Shown: positions 1 through 6,585, counted from the stretch's first letter. The stretch is DNA of 8,402 nt from an uncultured Prevotella sp. (GCA_937906765.1 CALCUV010000074.1:1-8402), one strand, 5' to 3'. The notes: generated by a model not told the origin, from the letters alone. Translations and numbers: made by a program.

Positions 1-13
1 TTCTTCTATAATA

Positions 14-487
14 TTAACACAATTCTCCGATTAAATCATATATAGGATTATCGACATCTTTAACTTCAATAATTGTGTCAACAGCAGGAACGGCAAGGTT
101 TACAACGTCATATTCGGAAAGTGTGGAACAGACATTCTGTATAATTTGTTGTGACACCATAGGGCGCACACCATCGTGAATAAGTAATCTGTCGTCTTCA
201 TTGGTATATGCACGCAATGCCGAAAGTGTGGAGTCGGTGCGCTCTTTACCCCCAAGAAGGATTCGCGCTACTTTTTTCCATGGATTAGATGAAATGATTT
301 GTTGCATCTTATCCACATAATCGGGATGTGTAACAATAGCAATTTCATCAATGCACTCTGCACGTTCAAAATTGTCAATTGTATATTCAAGTATTGTGCG
401 GTTATTTACTTCCAGAAATTGCTTGGGGAGTGCGCCTCCCATGCGACGTCCAGATCCTCCTGCAAGAATTATTGCGATGTTTTTCAT
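14..487 (-). CDS. IspD/TarI-family cytidylyltransferase, C-terminally truncated
   Basis: The family transfers CMP from CTP to a polyol phosphate: methylerythritol 4-phosphate (IspD, isoprenoid synthesis) or ribitol 5-phosphate (TarI-type, surface polymers). The N-terminal half is well preserved: the nucleotide-binding loop LAGGSGRRMG (residues 8-17) followed by PKQF (21-24), the GGKERTDS segment (79-86), HDGVRP (104-109, equivalent to the HDAxRP metal/CTP site) and VPAVDTI (133-139). The frame then ends with TAA at codon 158. Family members are about 230-240 residues and carry a QTPQ-type segment and a C-terminal part of the active site, both absent here. It is therefore a pseudogene, a frameshift or an assembly error, and the window ends 13 bases later, so I cannot tell which. 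The start is 27 nt after the acyltransferase gene. The N-terminal wording looks more like TarI-type than housekeeping IspD proteins, but I am not sure. Confidence 0.75.
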   Translation of the reverse strand: MKNIAIILAGGSGRRMGGALPKQFLEVNNRTILEYTIDNFERAECIDEIAIVTHPDYVDKMQQIISSNPWKKVARILLGGKERTDSTLSALRAYTNEDDRLLIHDGVRPMVSQQIIQNVCSTLSEYDVVNLAVPAVDTIIEVKDVDNPIYDLIGELC

Positions 488-514
488 TTGAAGAATGTTG
501 GGGGAGATTAATAT

Positions 515-1585
515 TTAAGGTCGTCCAAATAGGTATTTTCGGAAGATTGGACTAACACGCAATATGTTTGACGTTATTAAGCAAAATCCAATAACGAGCA
601 ATCCTACGATAACTGAAAACGTTATGTCGAATGCGAAGTTTCTACGGTTTTCGGAGAAGAAGGTGCCAATCATCTTTGCGTTGGGTAGGAATAAGAAGTG
701 CAAGAGGTAAACGTCGAGTGTGCGAGTTCCAATGTATTGCAGACATTTACCAACTATGGTCTTCTTCGTAAACCACTCCTTATAGTGGCGGAAGAACATG
801 ACTACGATGAGAACCAAAGAGTACATCGCTAATGTTCTCGGAAGATTTGCCCATTGCAAACGAAGTGTATGCCACTTTAGATAATCAACTGCACAGATAA
901 ATGCCAAAATGACAACTATGGTATAAAACCACTTTGTGTCAAAAAGGCGTTCCACATATTGCCAATATCGGCGTACAATTGTGCCGAAGAGGAAGAAGTG
1001 GAAATACGTCATCACCTGAATCAAACTCGTATAACTGAAGAAAGGATCCTTGTGATACGTGAACCATGACGGCATATAGATTGTTGCATATACCACTGTT
1101 GCACCCGTCCATAACAAGAGGATGGGGATGAGTGTTTTCTTAGGGAGTTTGCTTTCTAAATAAGCAAAAACGTAATAGATGATAAACATGAGCAAGAGTG
1201 CCCAAGTAAACCAATATCCTGACTTTGTGGGAGACGCAAGTGCTGCTTCAAGCCCCTTCATAAAGTCGGGGCGCATTAGAGATAGAAAAACAGCAAGGAA
1301 AACGACAGTAGGAATGAGTTGCACCTTACATTTTTTGAGTAAATTTTGACCAAGGGTGCGCAATGTCCATTCCACTTTGCTGCTGTAGGCTAAGAATCCC
1401 GAAACGAAGAAAAATAATGGCATTCGGAAGAGCACTAAGAAGGATAGTGCGGCTGATTGTTTGATGTCTTGTCCGAAGCAATCGGTAGATACATGGTGAG
1501 CAACCACAAGAATCATGGTAAAACCTCTCATTGCGTCTAACCATTCCATTCTTGCAGGTTTATTTAATTGTAATTCTACACTCAT
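515..1585 (-). CDS. Acyltransferase 3 family membrane protein
   Basis: This is an integral inner-membrane acyltransferase of the OafA/WecH type (acyltransferase 3 fold), which moves acetyl or another acyl group onto a sugar or surface polymer. The 356 residues are the usual length for a stand-alone membrane domain. The signature region is present: EWLDAMRGF (14-22) with R20 ten residues before H31, the R-X10-H pattern of the family, then FRMPLFFFVSG (53-63). About ten hydrophobic segments follow, ending with the conserved YIGTRTLDVYLLH (284-296) and a last helix near 321-340. There is no added periplasmic SGNH domain. The start chosen puts only twelve residues before M13, another possible start. 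It lies 50 nt downstream of the TonB-dependent receptor and 27 nt upstream of the cytidylyltransferase, so it probably shares a transcript with both. The acceptor substrate cannot be read from sequence. Confidence 0.88.
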   Translation of the reverse strand: MSVELQLNKPARMEWLDAMRGFTMILVVAHHVSTDCFGQDIKQSAALSFLVLFRMPLFFFVSGFLAYSSKVEWTLRTLGQNLLKKCKVQLIPTVVFLAVFLSLMRPDFMKGLEAALASPTKSGYWFTWALLLMFIIYYVFAYLESKLPKKTLIPILLLWTGATVVYATIYMPSWFTYHKDPFFSYTSLIQVMTYFHFFLFGTIVRRYWQYVERLFDTKWFYTIVVILAFICAVDYLKWHTLRLQWANLPRTLAMYSLVLIVVMFFRHYKEWFTKKTIVGKCLQYIGTRTLDVYLLHFLFLPNAKMIGTFFSENRRNFAFDITFSVIVGLLVIGFCLITSNILRVSPIFRKYLFGRP

Positions 1586-1635
1586 TCGTCTAAATGGGTT
1601 CTAAATATTAAAGTTTGAAAATCAAAATGTTTCCG

Positions 1636-4032
1636 CTATAATTCAACGCTTAAACGGATGCTGAATTGTCGCCCTGTTAAATAATTGGGCACAGCATAGC
1701 GAGTGTTGGTAATGTCTGTAATCCAATAATATGAATTTACGTTATTGATGCCTAGCAGATTGAGTGCGTCAAGTCCTATCCATGCATTTTTTATCCACTT
1801 TAGGCGAGGGTAACTCATGAGATAGTCTTCGTTGTTGAAGAGGCAATATGAGAGTCCCATATCTACTCGCTTGTAAGCAGGCGCTCGGAAAACATGCTTT
1901 TCGCGTTGTGAGTGTGAAGGTCCAAATGGCAATCCGTCAGCCATTGCTGCTTTCAGAATAAGGCGCCATCTGTCGGAACCAGGAAAATAATCCGTGAAAT
2001 GAAGTGAAAGATTATACCGTTGGTCGGTTGGTCGAGGAATCCACACACCGTTTAATTTTTCTTCTGTCTTCATTAATGAGAAGGTAATCCACGAATCGGT
2101 TCCTGGAACAAATTCTCCAAAGAGTTTAAAGTCAATCCCAGCTGCATATCCCTTTGACATATTTCGTCCGTAGTAAACCACTCTGACGTTGTCAACCGTA
2201 TAGGGTATTAAGTTTGAGAGCGACTTGTAATATGCTTCGGTTGTAAATTTGAAGGGGCGGTTGAACATGCGGAAGGTATAATCCCCACCGAGGACGAAAT
2301 GCACACTCTTTTGCGACTTAATGTCTTTATTTAACAATGCCGTAGCAATGCCGTTAACGATAGACGTATCTCGCAGTTCTTTGTAGAAGGGGGCTTGATA
2401 ATAAACACCCGTTGCAAAGCGAAGGGTCAGTTTATCATTATTGGGTAAGAGTCCGATTGACGCACGTGGTGAAACAAGTGTTTCGCCGTTCCAATCCCAA
2501 TGTGTGAGTCGTAGTCCGTAAGTAAGGTTAAAGAGTCCGAGTCCAGTTTTAAATCGCCATGTGTCTTGAAGATAACCTTCAAATCGGTTGGATGACAATT
2601 CGTTTTTTGATTTTAAACTATAGATGAGTTGGAGTTTCTCTGGGTCGTAGGGTAGGGAATACCCCATTGAATCTCGCATTTCCCATTCTCTAGAATTTTC
2701 CTTGATTTGCGTTGTTTGCCAATTAATTCCTGCTTGCAGGGTGTGCCCCGTAATTTTTGTTCTGAAGGCAAGTCCCATGTTGTTTACTTCTGCTTGTAGG
2801 TAATTACGCGCATGCTCCATATAGGTTCCAACGCCAAGTTGCTCTTGTGTCGTTGCTTCGTTTAACCAATATTCGCCCTGTATGTCGTAAGTTTCTTGCT
2901 CCTTTGTGAGAAAGCGTGAATAGTTGGCTGCAAGAAATGTTTCTGGCGAGAAATGATGTGTTATGGTTGAGGCAACGAAATAGGTGCGGAAGTAATCCTT
3001 TTCTTGTCCGTCAAAATAGACTTTAAATTGTTTTGCCGCTTCCATCGTACCAAAGTTAGTTTCACGGTCTTCGGGTTCAAAGCGGTAGGTATTGTCGGAA
3101 ATGTTTCCTAAAATGTCAAAAGTCCATTTTTGTGAAGGTTGCCAACTGATATACGTTTGATAGTCCATGAAGTGTGGACGATACTCTCCGTCTGTGTCGG
3201 TTGAGGATAGGAGGTAGCGCGTTGTTTTATAGCGAATTGACGCCATTGCACTAAGTTTCTTATTTCCCCATCCAATGTATGTGCCACCACCTAACATAGA
3301 GGCATTAACCTTTGCCTCAAACTTTTCTGGGCGACGGTAAGTGATGTCGAGCACGGACGACATCTTATCTCCGTAGCGTGCTTCAAACCCACCGCTTGAG
3401 AAGGAAATTTTCTCTACCATATCGTTGTTGATAATGGAGAGTCCTTCTTGTTGACCAGAACGAATTAACATGGGGCGATAAACCTCTATGCCATTAAGAT
3501 ACACCACGTTTTCGTCAAACGACCCACCTCTGACGTTGTATTGTGAGGAGAGTTCGTTGTGGGTGCTTACCCCTGCTTGAGTTGCAATCAATTCTTCAAC
3601 GGTATTTCCCGTTGTTGAAGGTAAAAACTTTCCATCCACAGGGGTGACGCGTTGTGTTGTTCCTAATTGTATACGTTGCCCTGTCACAACTGCTGTGCCT
3701 AAGAAATCATCATAATTAGGGAGCACAACGTCAAGTCTGACACTGTCTTTTGGGGAACTGAGAATGCGCTTGCGCCCCTCATAACCAATCATGGTGAATA
3801 CAACTTCTACGGTGTCGGCAGACATGCAGTAGAAACTGTATTCACCTTGTAAACTCGTTATGCAACCGGTGTTTTGTGATGGAACCCTAACGTTTGCCAA
3901 TTCAATGGGTTCACCGCTCGTGTTCTTTACGGTTCCAAATATTTTTACGCGACTTTGACCCTTCATTGTGGCGCATGCCATGAGAATCATAAGCAGGCTC
4001 GTCCAAAGTCTGACATTCAGGGATTGTAGCAT
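1636..4032 (-). CDS. TonB-dependent outer-membrane receptor with carboxypeptidase-regulatory-like domain
   Basis: An outer-membrane active transporter that uses TonB/ExbBD energy to import a ligand. The order is: signal peptide (about 1-25, cleavage likely near MKG/Q26), carboxypeptidase-regulatory-like beta-sandwich (about 30-105, with the GTVKNTSGEPIELANVRV and LQGEYSF segments), a TonB-box-like TAVVTGQR (113-120), plug domain (about 120-232, including QYNVRGGSFDENVVYLNG and FSSGGFEARYGDKMSSVLDI), then a beta barrel to residue 798 ending in the strand FSIRLSVEL. The length is below that of most SusC proteins (about 1000), and no SusD-like lipoprotein gene lies beside it, so it is better read as a general TonB-dependent receptor than a SusC. 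The ligand (siderophore, metal complex, peptide or other) is unknown. The LMAC near residue 20 resembles a weak lipobox but is probably just part of the signal peptide. It sits 69 nt after the PAP2 gene. Confidence 0.9.
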   Translation of the reverse strand: MLQSLNVRLWTSLLMILMACATMKGQSRVKIFGTVKNTSGEPIELANVRVPSQNTGCITSLQGEYSFYCMSADTVEVVFTMIGYEGRKRILSSPKDSVRLDVVLPNYDDFLGTAVVTGQRIQLGTTQRVTPVDGKFLPSTTGNTVEELIATQAGVSTHNELSSQYNVRGGSFDENVVYLNGIEVYRPMLIRSGQQEGLSIINNDMVEKISFSSGGFEARYGDKMSSVLDITYRRPEKFEAKVNASMLGGGTYIGWGNKKLSAMASIRYKTTRYLLSSTDTDGEYRPHFMDYQTYISWQPSQKWTFDILGNISDNTYRFEPEDRETNFGTMEAAKQFKVYFDGQEKDYFRTYFVASTITHHFSPETFLAANYSRFLTKEQETYDIQGEYWLNEATTQEQLGVGTYMEHARNYLQAEVNNMGLAFRTKITGHTLQAGINWQTTQIKENSREWEMRDSMGYSLPYDPEKLQLIYSLKSKNELSSNRFEGYLQDTWRFKTGLGLFNLTYGLRLTHWDWNGETLVSPRASIGLLPNNDKLTLRFATGVYYQAPFYKELRDTSIVNGIATALLNKDIKSQKSVHFVLGGDYTFRMFNRPFKFTTEAYYKSLSNLIPYTVDNVRVVYYGRNMSKGYAAGIDFKLFGEFVPGTDSWITFSLMKTEEKLNGVWIPRPTDQRYNLSLHFTDYFPGSDRWRLILKAAMADGLPFGPSHSQREKHVFRAPAYKRVDMGLSYCLFNNEDYLMSYPRLKWIKNAWIGLDALNLLGINNVNSYYWITDITNTRYAVPNYLTGRQFSIRLSVEL

Positions 4033-4101
4033 AGAGATGGGGTGGGTTCGTTTGATTTTTATCGTTGGAGATGTGTATCCGACTTAAAAACGAAACGTTA
4101 C

Positions 4102-4776
4102 TTATAATATTGTCTTACAGATGGCATAAATAATAATTGCCGCATAGGTTAGCGCTATCGCTTCGGCGAGTAGGAAAGCGCGCTTTTCGGTGTAGAGAAG
4201 TTCCACTCCCTCTAATTTTACCTTGAGTGTCAAGAAGCGATATAGGCGAAAAACTATCCATCCCACCAATGCTCCCCAAATCAACCCCACCATAATGTCG
4301 CCCACGTAATGAACGCCCAAATATAATCGCGTCCACGAATTGACCATTGCCCAAGAACAGATGGCAATCGTAAAAATTCTCTTTCGGAACAATAGGGACA
4401 GGAACACTGCCACGGCGCAAGTGTTTGCTGCATGACTACTGAAGAATCCATATCTTCCACCTCTGTAATCGCCAACAATATCTATCACTCCCTGCAATTC
4501 AGGATTATGAGAAGGTCGAAGTCGTGCAACAAGGGGTTTGAAAATGCCACTCGCCATTTGGTCTGCCAGCGTAATCGCTATGGCAACGCACAGGATAACG
4601 AGCAACGCATTTTTCCAATTCTTCATTCTTATGAGCACATAAAGCAACACGATTCCAAGCGGAATCCAAGTGCTCGTCTTCGTTGCTGTCATAGCAATCG
4701 TGTCAAGCATCACGCTGTCGCTCCCGTTAAGGAGCAACGTGAGCCATGTGTCTATGTTGGTTATGAATTCTAACAT
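4102..4776 (-). CDS. PAP2-family membrane phosphatase
   Basis: A PAP2 (type 2 phosphatidic acid phosphatase) protein acting on lipid phosphates or pyrophosphates at the outer face of the inner membrane. Likely substrates are undecaprenyl pyrophosphate, phosphatidylglycerol phosphate or lipid A phosphates; sequence alone does not choose. All three catalytic blocks are visible: K80-X6-R87-P88, S113-S114-H115 (SSHA instead of the common PSGH), and R150-X5-H156-X3-D160 in TRLYLGVHYVGD. H115 and H156 would be the acid and the nucleophile. Hydrophobic segments flank these blocks (about 36-50, 56-73, 115-130, 133-147, 160-178, 203-220). The length of 224 residues is normal. The start lies 20 nt after the batE-like stop, indicating co-transcription, and the TonB-dependent receptor follows after 69 nt. 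The gene looks intact. Confidence 0.88.
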   Translation of the reverse strand: MLEFITNIDTWLTLLLNGSDSVMLDTIAMTATKTSTWIPLGIVLLYVLIRMKNWKNALLVILCVAIAITLADQMASGIFKPLVARLRPSHNPELQGVIDIVGDYRGGRYGFFSSHAANTCAVAVFLSLLFRKRIFTIAICSWAMVNSWTRLYLGVHYVGDIMVGLIWGALVGWIVFRLYRFLTLKVKLEGVELLYTEKRAFLLAEAIALTYAAIIIYAICKTIL

Positions 4777-4796
4777 AAGTCACAATTTAAACATCG

Positions 4797-5561
4797 TTAT
4801 TGCGCCATTTCTTCAAGCGAAACGAACCCCACTTTCTGTCGTTCACACCAACCCTCTTTTCCGTCTGTAAGCGTGACGTTCACCCACTCCTCATCAAGGG
4901 CGTCATTGAGTTTAAGAACACTTCCTGCTGGCACCTCGCTCATCACTTCCGCAGAGGTTGATGCCGTTTCATATATGGGCGATGCAGACAGACTCACCAC
5001 GTGTTCCACTTCCATAAAGCGTTGCTTGCCGATAAATGCAAAAATATTAAACACGACGGTGCCCAAAAGCGAGATGAGGGCAATAAAGAAGGTCACCTTT
5101 TTGTAAAGTGGTCGGCGCAGGAGCAGGTAAAGCGTAATGAAAATTACGAACACGGCAAATGCCCCGATTCCTAGCCTTCCCCATTCATTTGCATTTTTGC
5201 TTCGCAAGAGGGACTTGGTCATTGTTGTATAAAACAGTTCTTCGCCCTCCGAAGTTGTTATCCCCGCTTTCTCTAAGCAAAGTTGCAAGTTCTCTTGTGC
5301 TTCAGCGTGTCCAGGCTCCATTTTCAGCGCCTTCATATAATTGAGGATGGCGCGTGGCGTGTCATCCATGTAATAATAGCAATTACCCAGGTTGAAAAAA
5401 ATCTCCGCATGAATGCCCTCCGCAAGTTGGTCTTCATAAGCGCGCCCAGCCTCCTGATATTCTTGGAGGCCGTATAAACTGTCTGCCTTTGTTGTCTGCA
5501 CGGCCAAAAGCGAAATGTGCGCAAATGTAAAAAGCAGTAGTGAAGTAAGGATTCTAATCAT
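4797..5561 (-). CDS. batE: BatE-like TPR and SH3-type membrane protein
   Basis: It resembles BatE, the last protein of the Bacteroidetes Bat (aerotolerance) set, which is thought to act in the envelope with von Willebrand A-domain proteins. Residues 1-20 form a signal peptide or anchor. A TPR region spans about 23-96 (ADSLYGLQEYQEAGRAYEDQL, then AEIFFNLGNCYYYMDD and AILNYMKALKMEPGHAEA). Two membrane helices follow (about 129-148 and 155-176), and then an SH3-like beta domain (about 186-248, with SASPIYETAS, EVPAGSVLKL, EEWVNVTLTDGKEGWCE). This order is typical of BatE. No batA-D lie next to it: the gene upstream is a LysE-type exporter, and 237 nt of repeats separate them. The PAP2 gene starts 20 nt after its stop. 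No Shine-Dalgarno sequence precedes the ATG, and the heptamer array begins 14 nt upstream. A generic TPR-SH3 protein is the alternative. Confidence 0.75.
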   Translation of the reverse strand: MIRILTSLLLFTFAHISLLAVQTTKADSLYGLQEYQEAGRAYEDQLAEGIHAEIFFNLGNCYYYMDDTPRAILNYMKALKMEPGHAEAQENLQLCLEKAGITTSEGEELFYTTMTKSLLRSKNANEWGRLGIGAFAVFVIFITLYLLLRRPLYKKVTFFIALISLLGTVVFNIFAFIGKQRFMEVEHVVSLSASPIYETASTSAEVMSEVPAGSVLKLNDALDEEWVNVTLTDGKEGWCERQKVGFVSLEEMAQ

Positions 5562-5575
5562 TATGAAAGGGGAAA

Positions 5576-5638
5576 GGTTAAGGGTGAACGGTTAAGGGTG
5601 AACGATTAACGATGAACGATTAACGATGAACGTTTAAC
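5576..5638. repeat. Tandem heptamer array, block A (9 units)
   Basis: Nine contiguous heptamers on the + strand: GGTTAAG, GGTGAAC, GGTTAAG, GGTGAAC, GATTAAC, GATGAAC, GATTAAC, GATGAAC, GTTTAAC. The first eight are also four copies of a 14-mer in two versions, GGTTAAGGGTGAAC twice and then GATTAACGATGAAC twice. The units differ only at fixed positions. In the batE transcript direction this block would form the 5' leader or promoter-proximal DNA, ending 14 nt before the ATG. Confidence 0.92.
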
Positions 5639-5700
5639 GAATAGGCTGGCGCGGTGCAATCACTCCGCATGGTCTTTAAACGTTAAACGTTCATCGTTAA
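5620..5700. repeat. Perfect 20-bp inverted repeat around 36-nt element copy 1
   Basis: The arm at 5620-5639 (TTAACGATGAACGTTTAACG) is the exact reverse complement of 5681-5700. The 41 nt between them hold nearly all of the first 36-nt element. The inversion comes from the opposite orientation of blocks A and B. RNA from either strand could form a 20-bp stem; no T-run follows it, so a simple intrinsic terminator is not supported. Confidence 0.9.
5639..5674. repeat. 36-nt element, copy 1
   Basis: GC-richer element starting GAATAGGCTGG and ending CGCATGGTC. It matches the copy at 5710-5745 at 32 of 36 positions (differences at element positions 4, 15, 20 and 21). In minus-strand RNA, 5665-5668 (GCGG) can pair with 5651-5654 (CCGC), with TG:CA continuing the stem around a 4-nt loop. 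Confidence 0.9.
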
Positions 5701-5709
5701 ACTTTAAAC
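5675..5709. repeat. Heptamer array, block B (5 units, reversed)
   Basis: On the + strand the units are TTTAAAC, GTTAAAC, GTTCATC, GTTAAAC, TTTAAAC, a near-palindromic series. Their reverse complements (GTTTAAC, GATGAAC and so on) are block A units, so this block has the opposite orientation. It is exactly 35 nt and fills the space between the two 36-nt elements. Confidence 0.9.
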
Positions 5710-5745
5710 GAAGAGGCTGGCGCAGTGCTGTCACTCCGCATGGTC
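5710..5745. repeat. 36-nt element, copy 2
   Basis: Second copy of the 36-nt element, starting GAAGAGGCTGG and ending CGCATGGTC, 71 nt after copy 1. Differences from copy 1 fall in the predicted hairpin loop (two bases), at one stem position where minus-strand RNA would have G-U instead of G-C, and at one base near the edge. It is also followed by TTTAAAC and GTTAAAC heptamers. Confidence 0.9.
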
Positions 5746-5773
5746 TTTAAACGTTAAACTTTAAACGTTAACC
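5746..5773. repeat. Heptamer array, block C (4 units, reversed)
   Basis: Units TTTAAAC, GTTAAAC, TTTAAAC, GTTAACC on the + strand, in the same orientation as block B. The last unit is the complement of GGTTAAC, close to the GGTTAAG units at the far end of block A. The block ends 25 nt from the LysE-family stop codon. Confidence 0.88.
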
Positions 5774-5798
5774 ATTCCCCCCTTTTCACCGTTCCTCG

Positions 5799-6485
5799 TT
5801 AATAAAGGTTGCAAAGTGTCATTGTGGCATACACAATGCTCACACAGATGACTGTAATTCCGATAGTCCTGTTGAGATAGAGGATGCCCCTTTCGCCAAA
5901 ATTGTTCTTCATCTTTGTGATGATATACGTCAAACCTAACCACCACAACATGGCGCCAGCGATAATCGAGAGGTACCCAAGGGTCTGCCCCAATATATTG
6001 TCGGGAATGACAAACGTCAACATATTGAAGAGGGCAATGAAGAGGAACACGATGAGCGGATTGCTAATGGTAAGTCCAAATCCAGAGATAAAGTTGTAAA
6101 ACAAAGTCCCCTTGCGCTTTATCTGCGTGCGCATGCCTCGGCGCGGGTCTTGCAGGTAAGTGTGGATGCCAAAGGCAAGGAGCATGGCGCTACCAATCAC
6201 CTTTAACCAAAAGAGCGTTTGTCCCTGCTCAATAAAGTCAATGACAAACGACATGCCCAGTCCCGTCATCAGCGCATAGAAAAAGTCGCTCAGCGCCGCC
6301 CCCGCTCCAGTGGCAATACCATAAATGCGCCCCTTCTTCATCGTCCGTTGAATGCAAAGAATGCCCACAGGGCCCATAGGAGCAGAAATAACAATACCCA
6401 CAATCAGGCCTTTGAGCACTAATTGCAGGGTCGAACTAAATTCACGCCATATATCCGATATGTCGAGGAGGTGCATTTCAATCAT
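5799..6485 (-). CDS. LysE/RhtB-family exporter
   Basis: An inner-membrane exporter of the LysE/RhtB (amino-acid or small-metabolite efflux) family. The family signature SAPMGPVG lies at residues 34-41, followed by IQRTMKKGRIYGIATGAGAALSDFFY (45-70), and the second-half signature NFISGFGLTISNPL at 131-144. About six hydrophobic segments can be drawn (22-42, 58-86, 92-110, 130-160, 168-190, 206-224). The length of 228 residues is normal. The first ~20 residues (MIEMHLLDISDIWREFSSTL) precede the usual first helix. Met4 is an alternative start and may matter because the promoter-like element ends only four bases before the first ATG. The repeat mosaic follows the stop codon. The substrate cannot be assigned. 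Confidence 0.85.
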   Translation of the reverse strand: MIEMHLLDISDIWREFSSTLQLVLKGLIVGIVISAPMGPVGILCIQRTMKKGRIYGIATGAGAALSDFFYALMTGLGMSFVIDFIEQGQTLFWLKVIGSAMLLAFGIHTYLQDPRRGMRTQIKRKGTLFYNFISGFGLTISNPLIVFLFIALFNMLTFVIPDNILGQTLGYLSIIAGAMLWWLGLTYIITKMKNNFGERGILYLNRTIGITVICVSIVYATMTLCNLY

Positions 6486-6489
6486 GAAT

Positions 6490-6522
6490 GCAAATTTAGC
6501 ATTTTATTTGGGAAACTCTCAA
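6490..6522 (-). promoter_or_regulatory. Bacteroidetes-type promoter before the LysE-family gene
   Basis: Reading the minus strand, TAAATTTGC at 6498-6490 matches the Bacteroidetes -7 consensus TAnnTTTG exactly. CTTG (TTG at 6522-6520) lies 21 nt upstream, in the place of the -33 TTTG box. The first ATG of the gene follows four bases after the -7 box, so the transcript would have almost no leader. The spacing and the exact -7 match are seen; activity is inferred. Confidence 0.6.
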
Positions 6523-6585
6523 GAAGTTACGCTGAAAAGTTATTTTTCATACGAAGGGACGTGAATCAAACATTGTTGGTTTCCG

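Larger units (their letters stand above)
5562..5798. repeat. Intergenic heptamer and 36-nt element mosaic
   Basis: This 237-nt gap between the LysE-family stop and the batE start holds no gene. Most of it (5576-5773) is an ordered repeat mosaic: block A, nine heptamers (5576-5638); a 36-nt element (5639-5674); block B, five heptamers (5675-5709); a second 36-nt element (5710-5745); block C, four heptamers (5746-5773). The remaining flank at 5774-5798 is plain sequence with a run of six C (5777-5782). I found no TAnnTTTG-type promoter in it on the minus strand. I do not recognise the element; the parts are listed separately. Confidence 0.9.

Noticed and set aside
1636..4032. SusC-type receptor of a polysaccharide utilisation locus
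   Set aside because: The protein is shorter than typical SusC, and no SusD-like, glycosidase or regulator gene is adjacent. The GH92 gene lies more than 3.7 kb away beyond unrelated genes and a gap.
3961..4032. Lipoprotein signal in the TonB-dependent receptor
   Set aside because: LMAC at residues 17-20 is a poor lipobox, and TonB-dependent receptors are beta-barrel proteins with ordinary signal peptides.
4432..4870. Plus-strand open frames over the PAP2 and batE-like genes
   Set aside because: They lie opposite two genes with clear family motifs, and their translations show no domain or composition typical of a real protein.
5620..5700. Intrinsic terminator for the LysE-family gene
   Set aside because: The stem is long and perfect, but its loop is 41 nt, it is AT-rich, and no T-run follows on the minus strand.
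5639..5745. CRISPR-like geometry: two 36-nt repeats with a 35-nt spacer
   Set aside because: There are only two repeat copies, the intervening 35 nt is itself made of heptamers shared with the flanking blocks, and no cas gene is in the window. It is not a CRISPR array.
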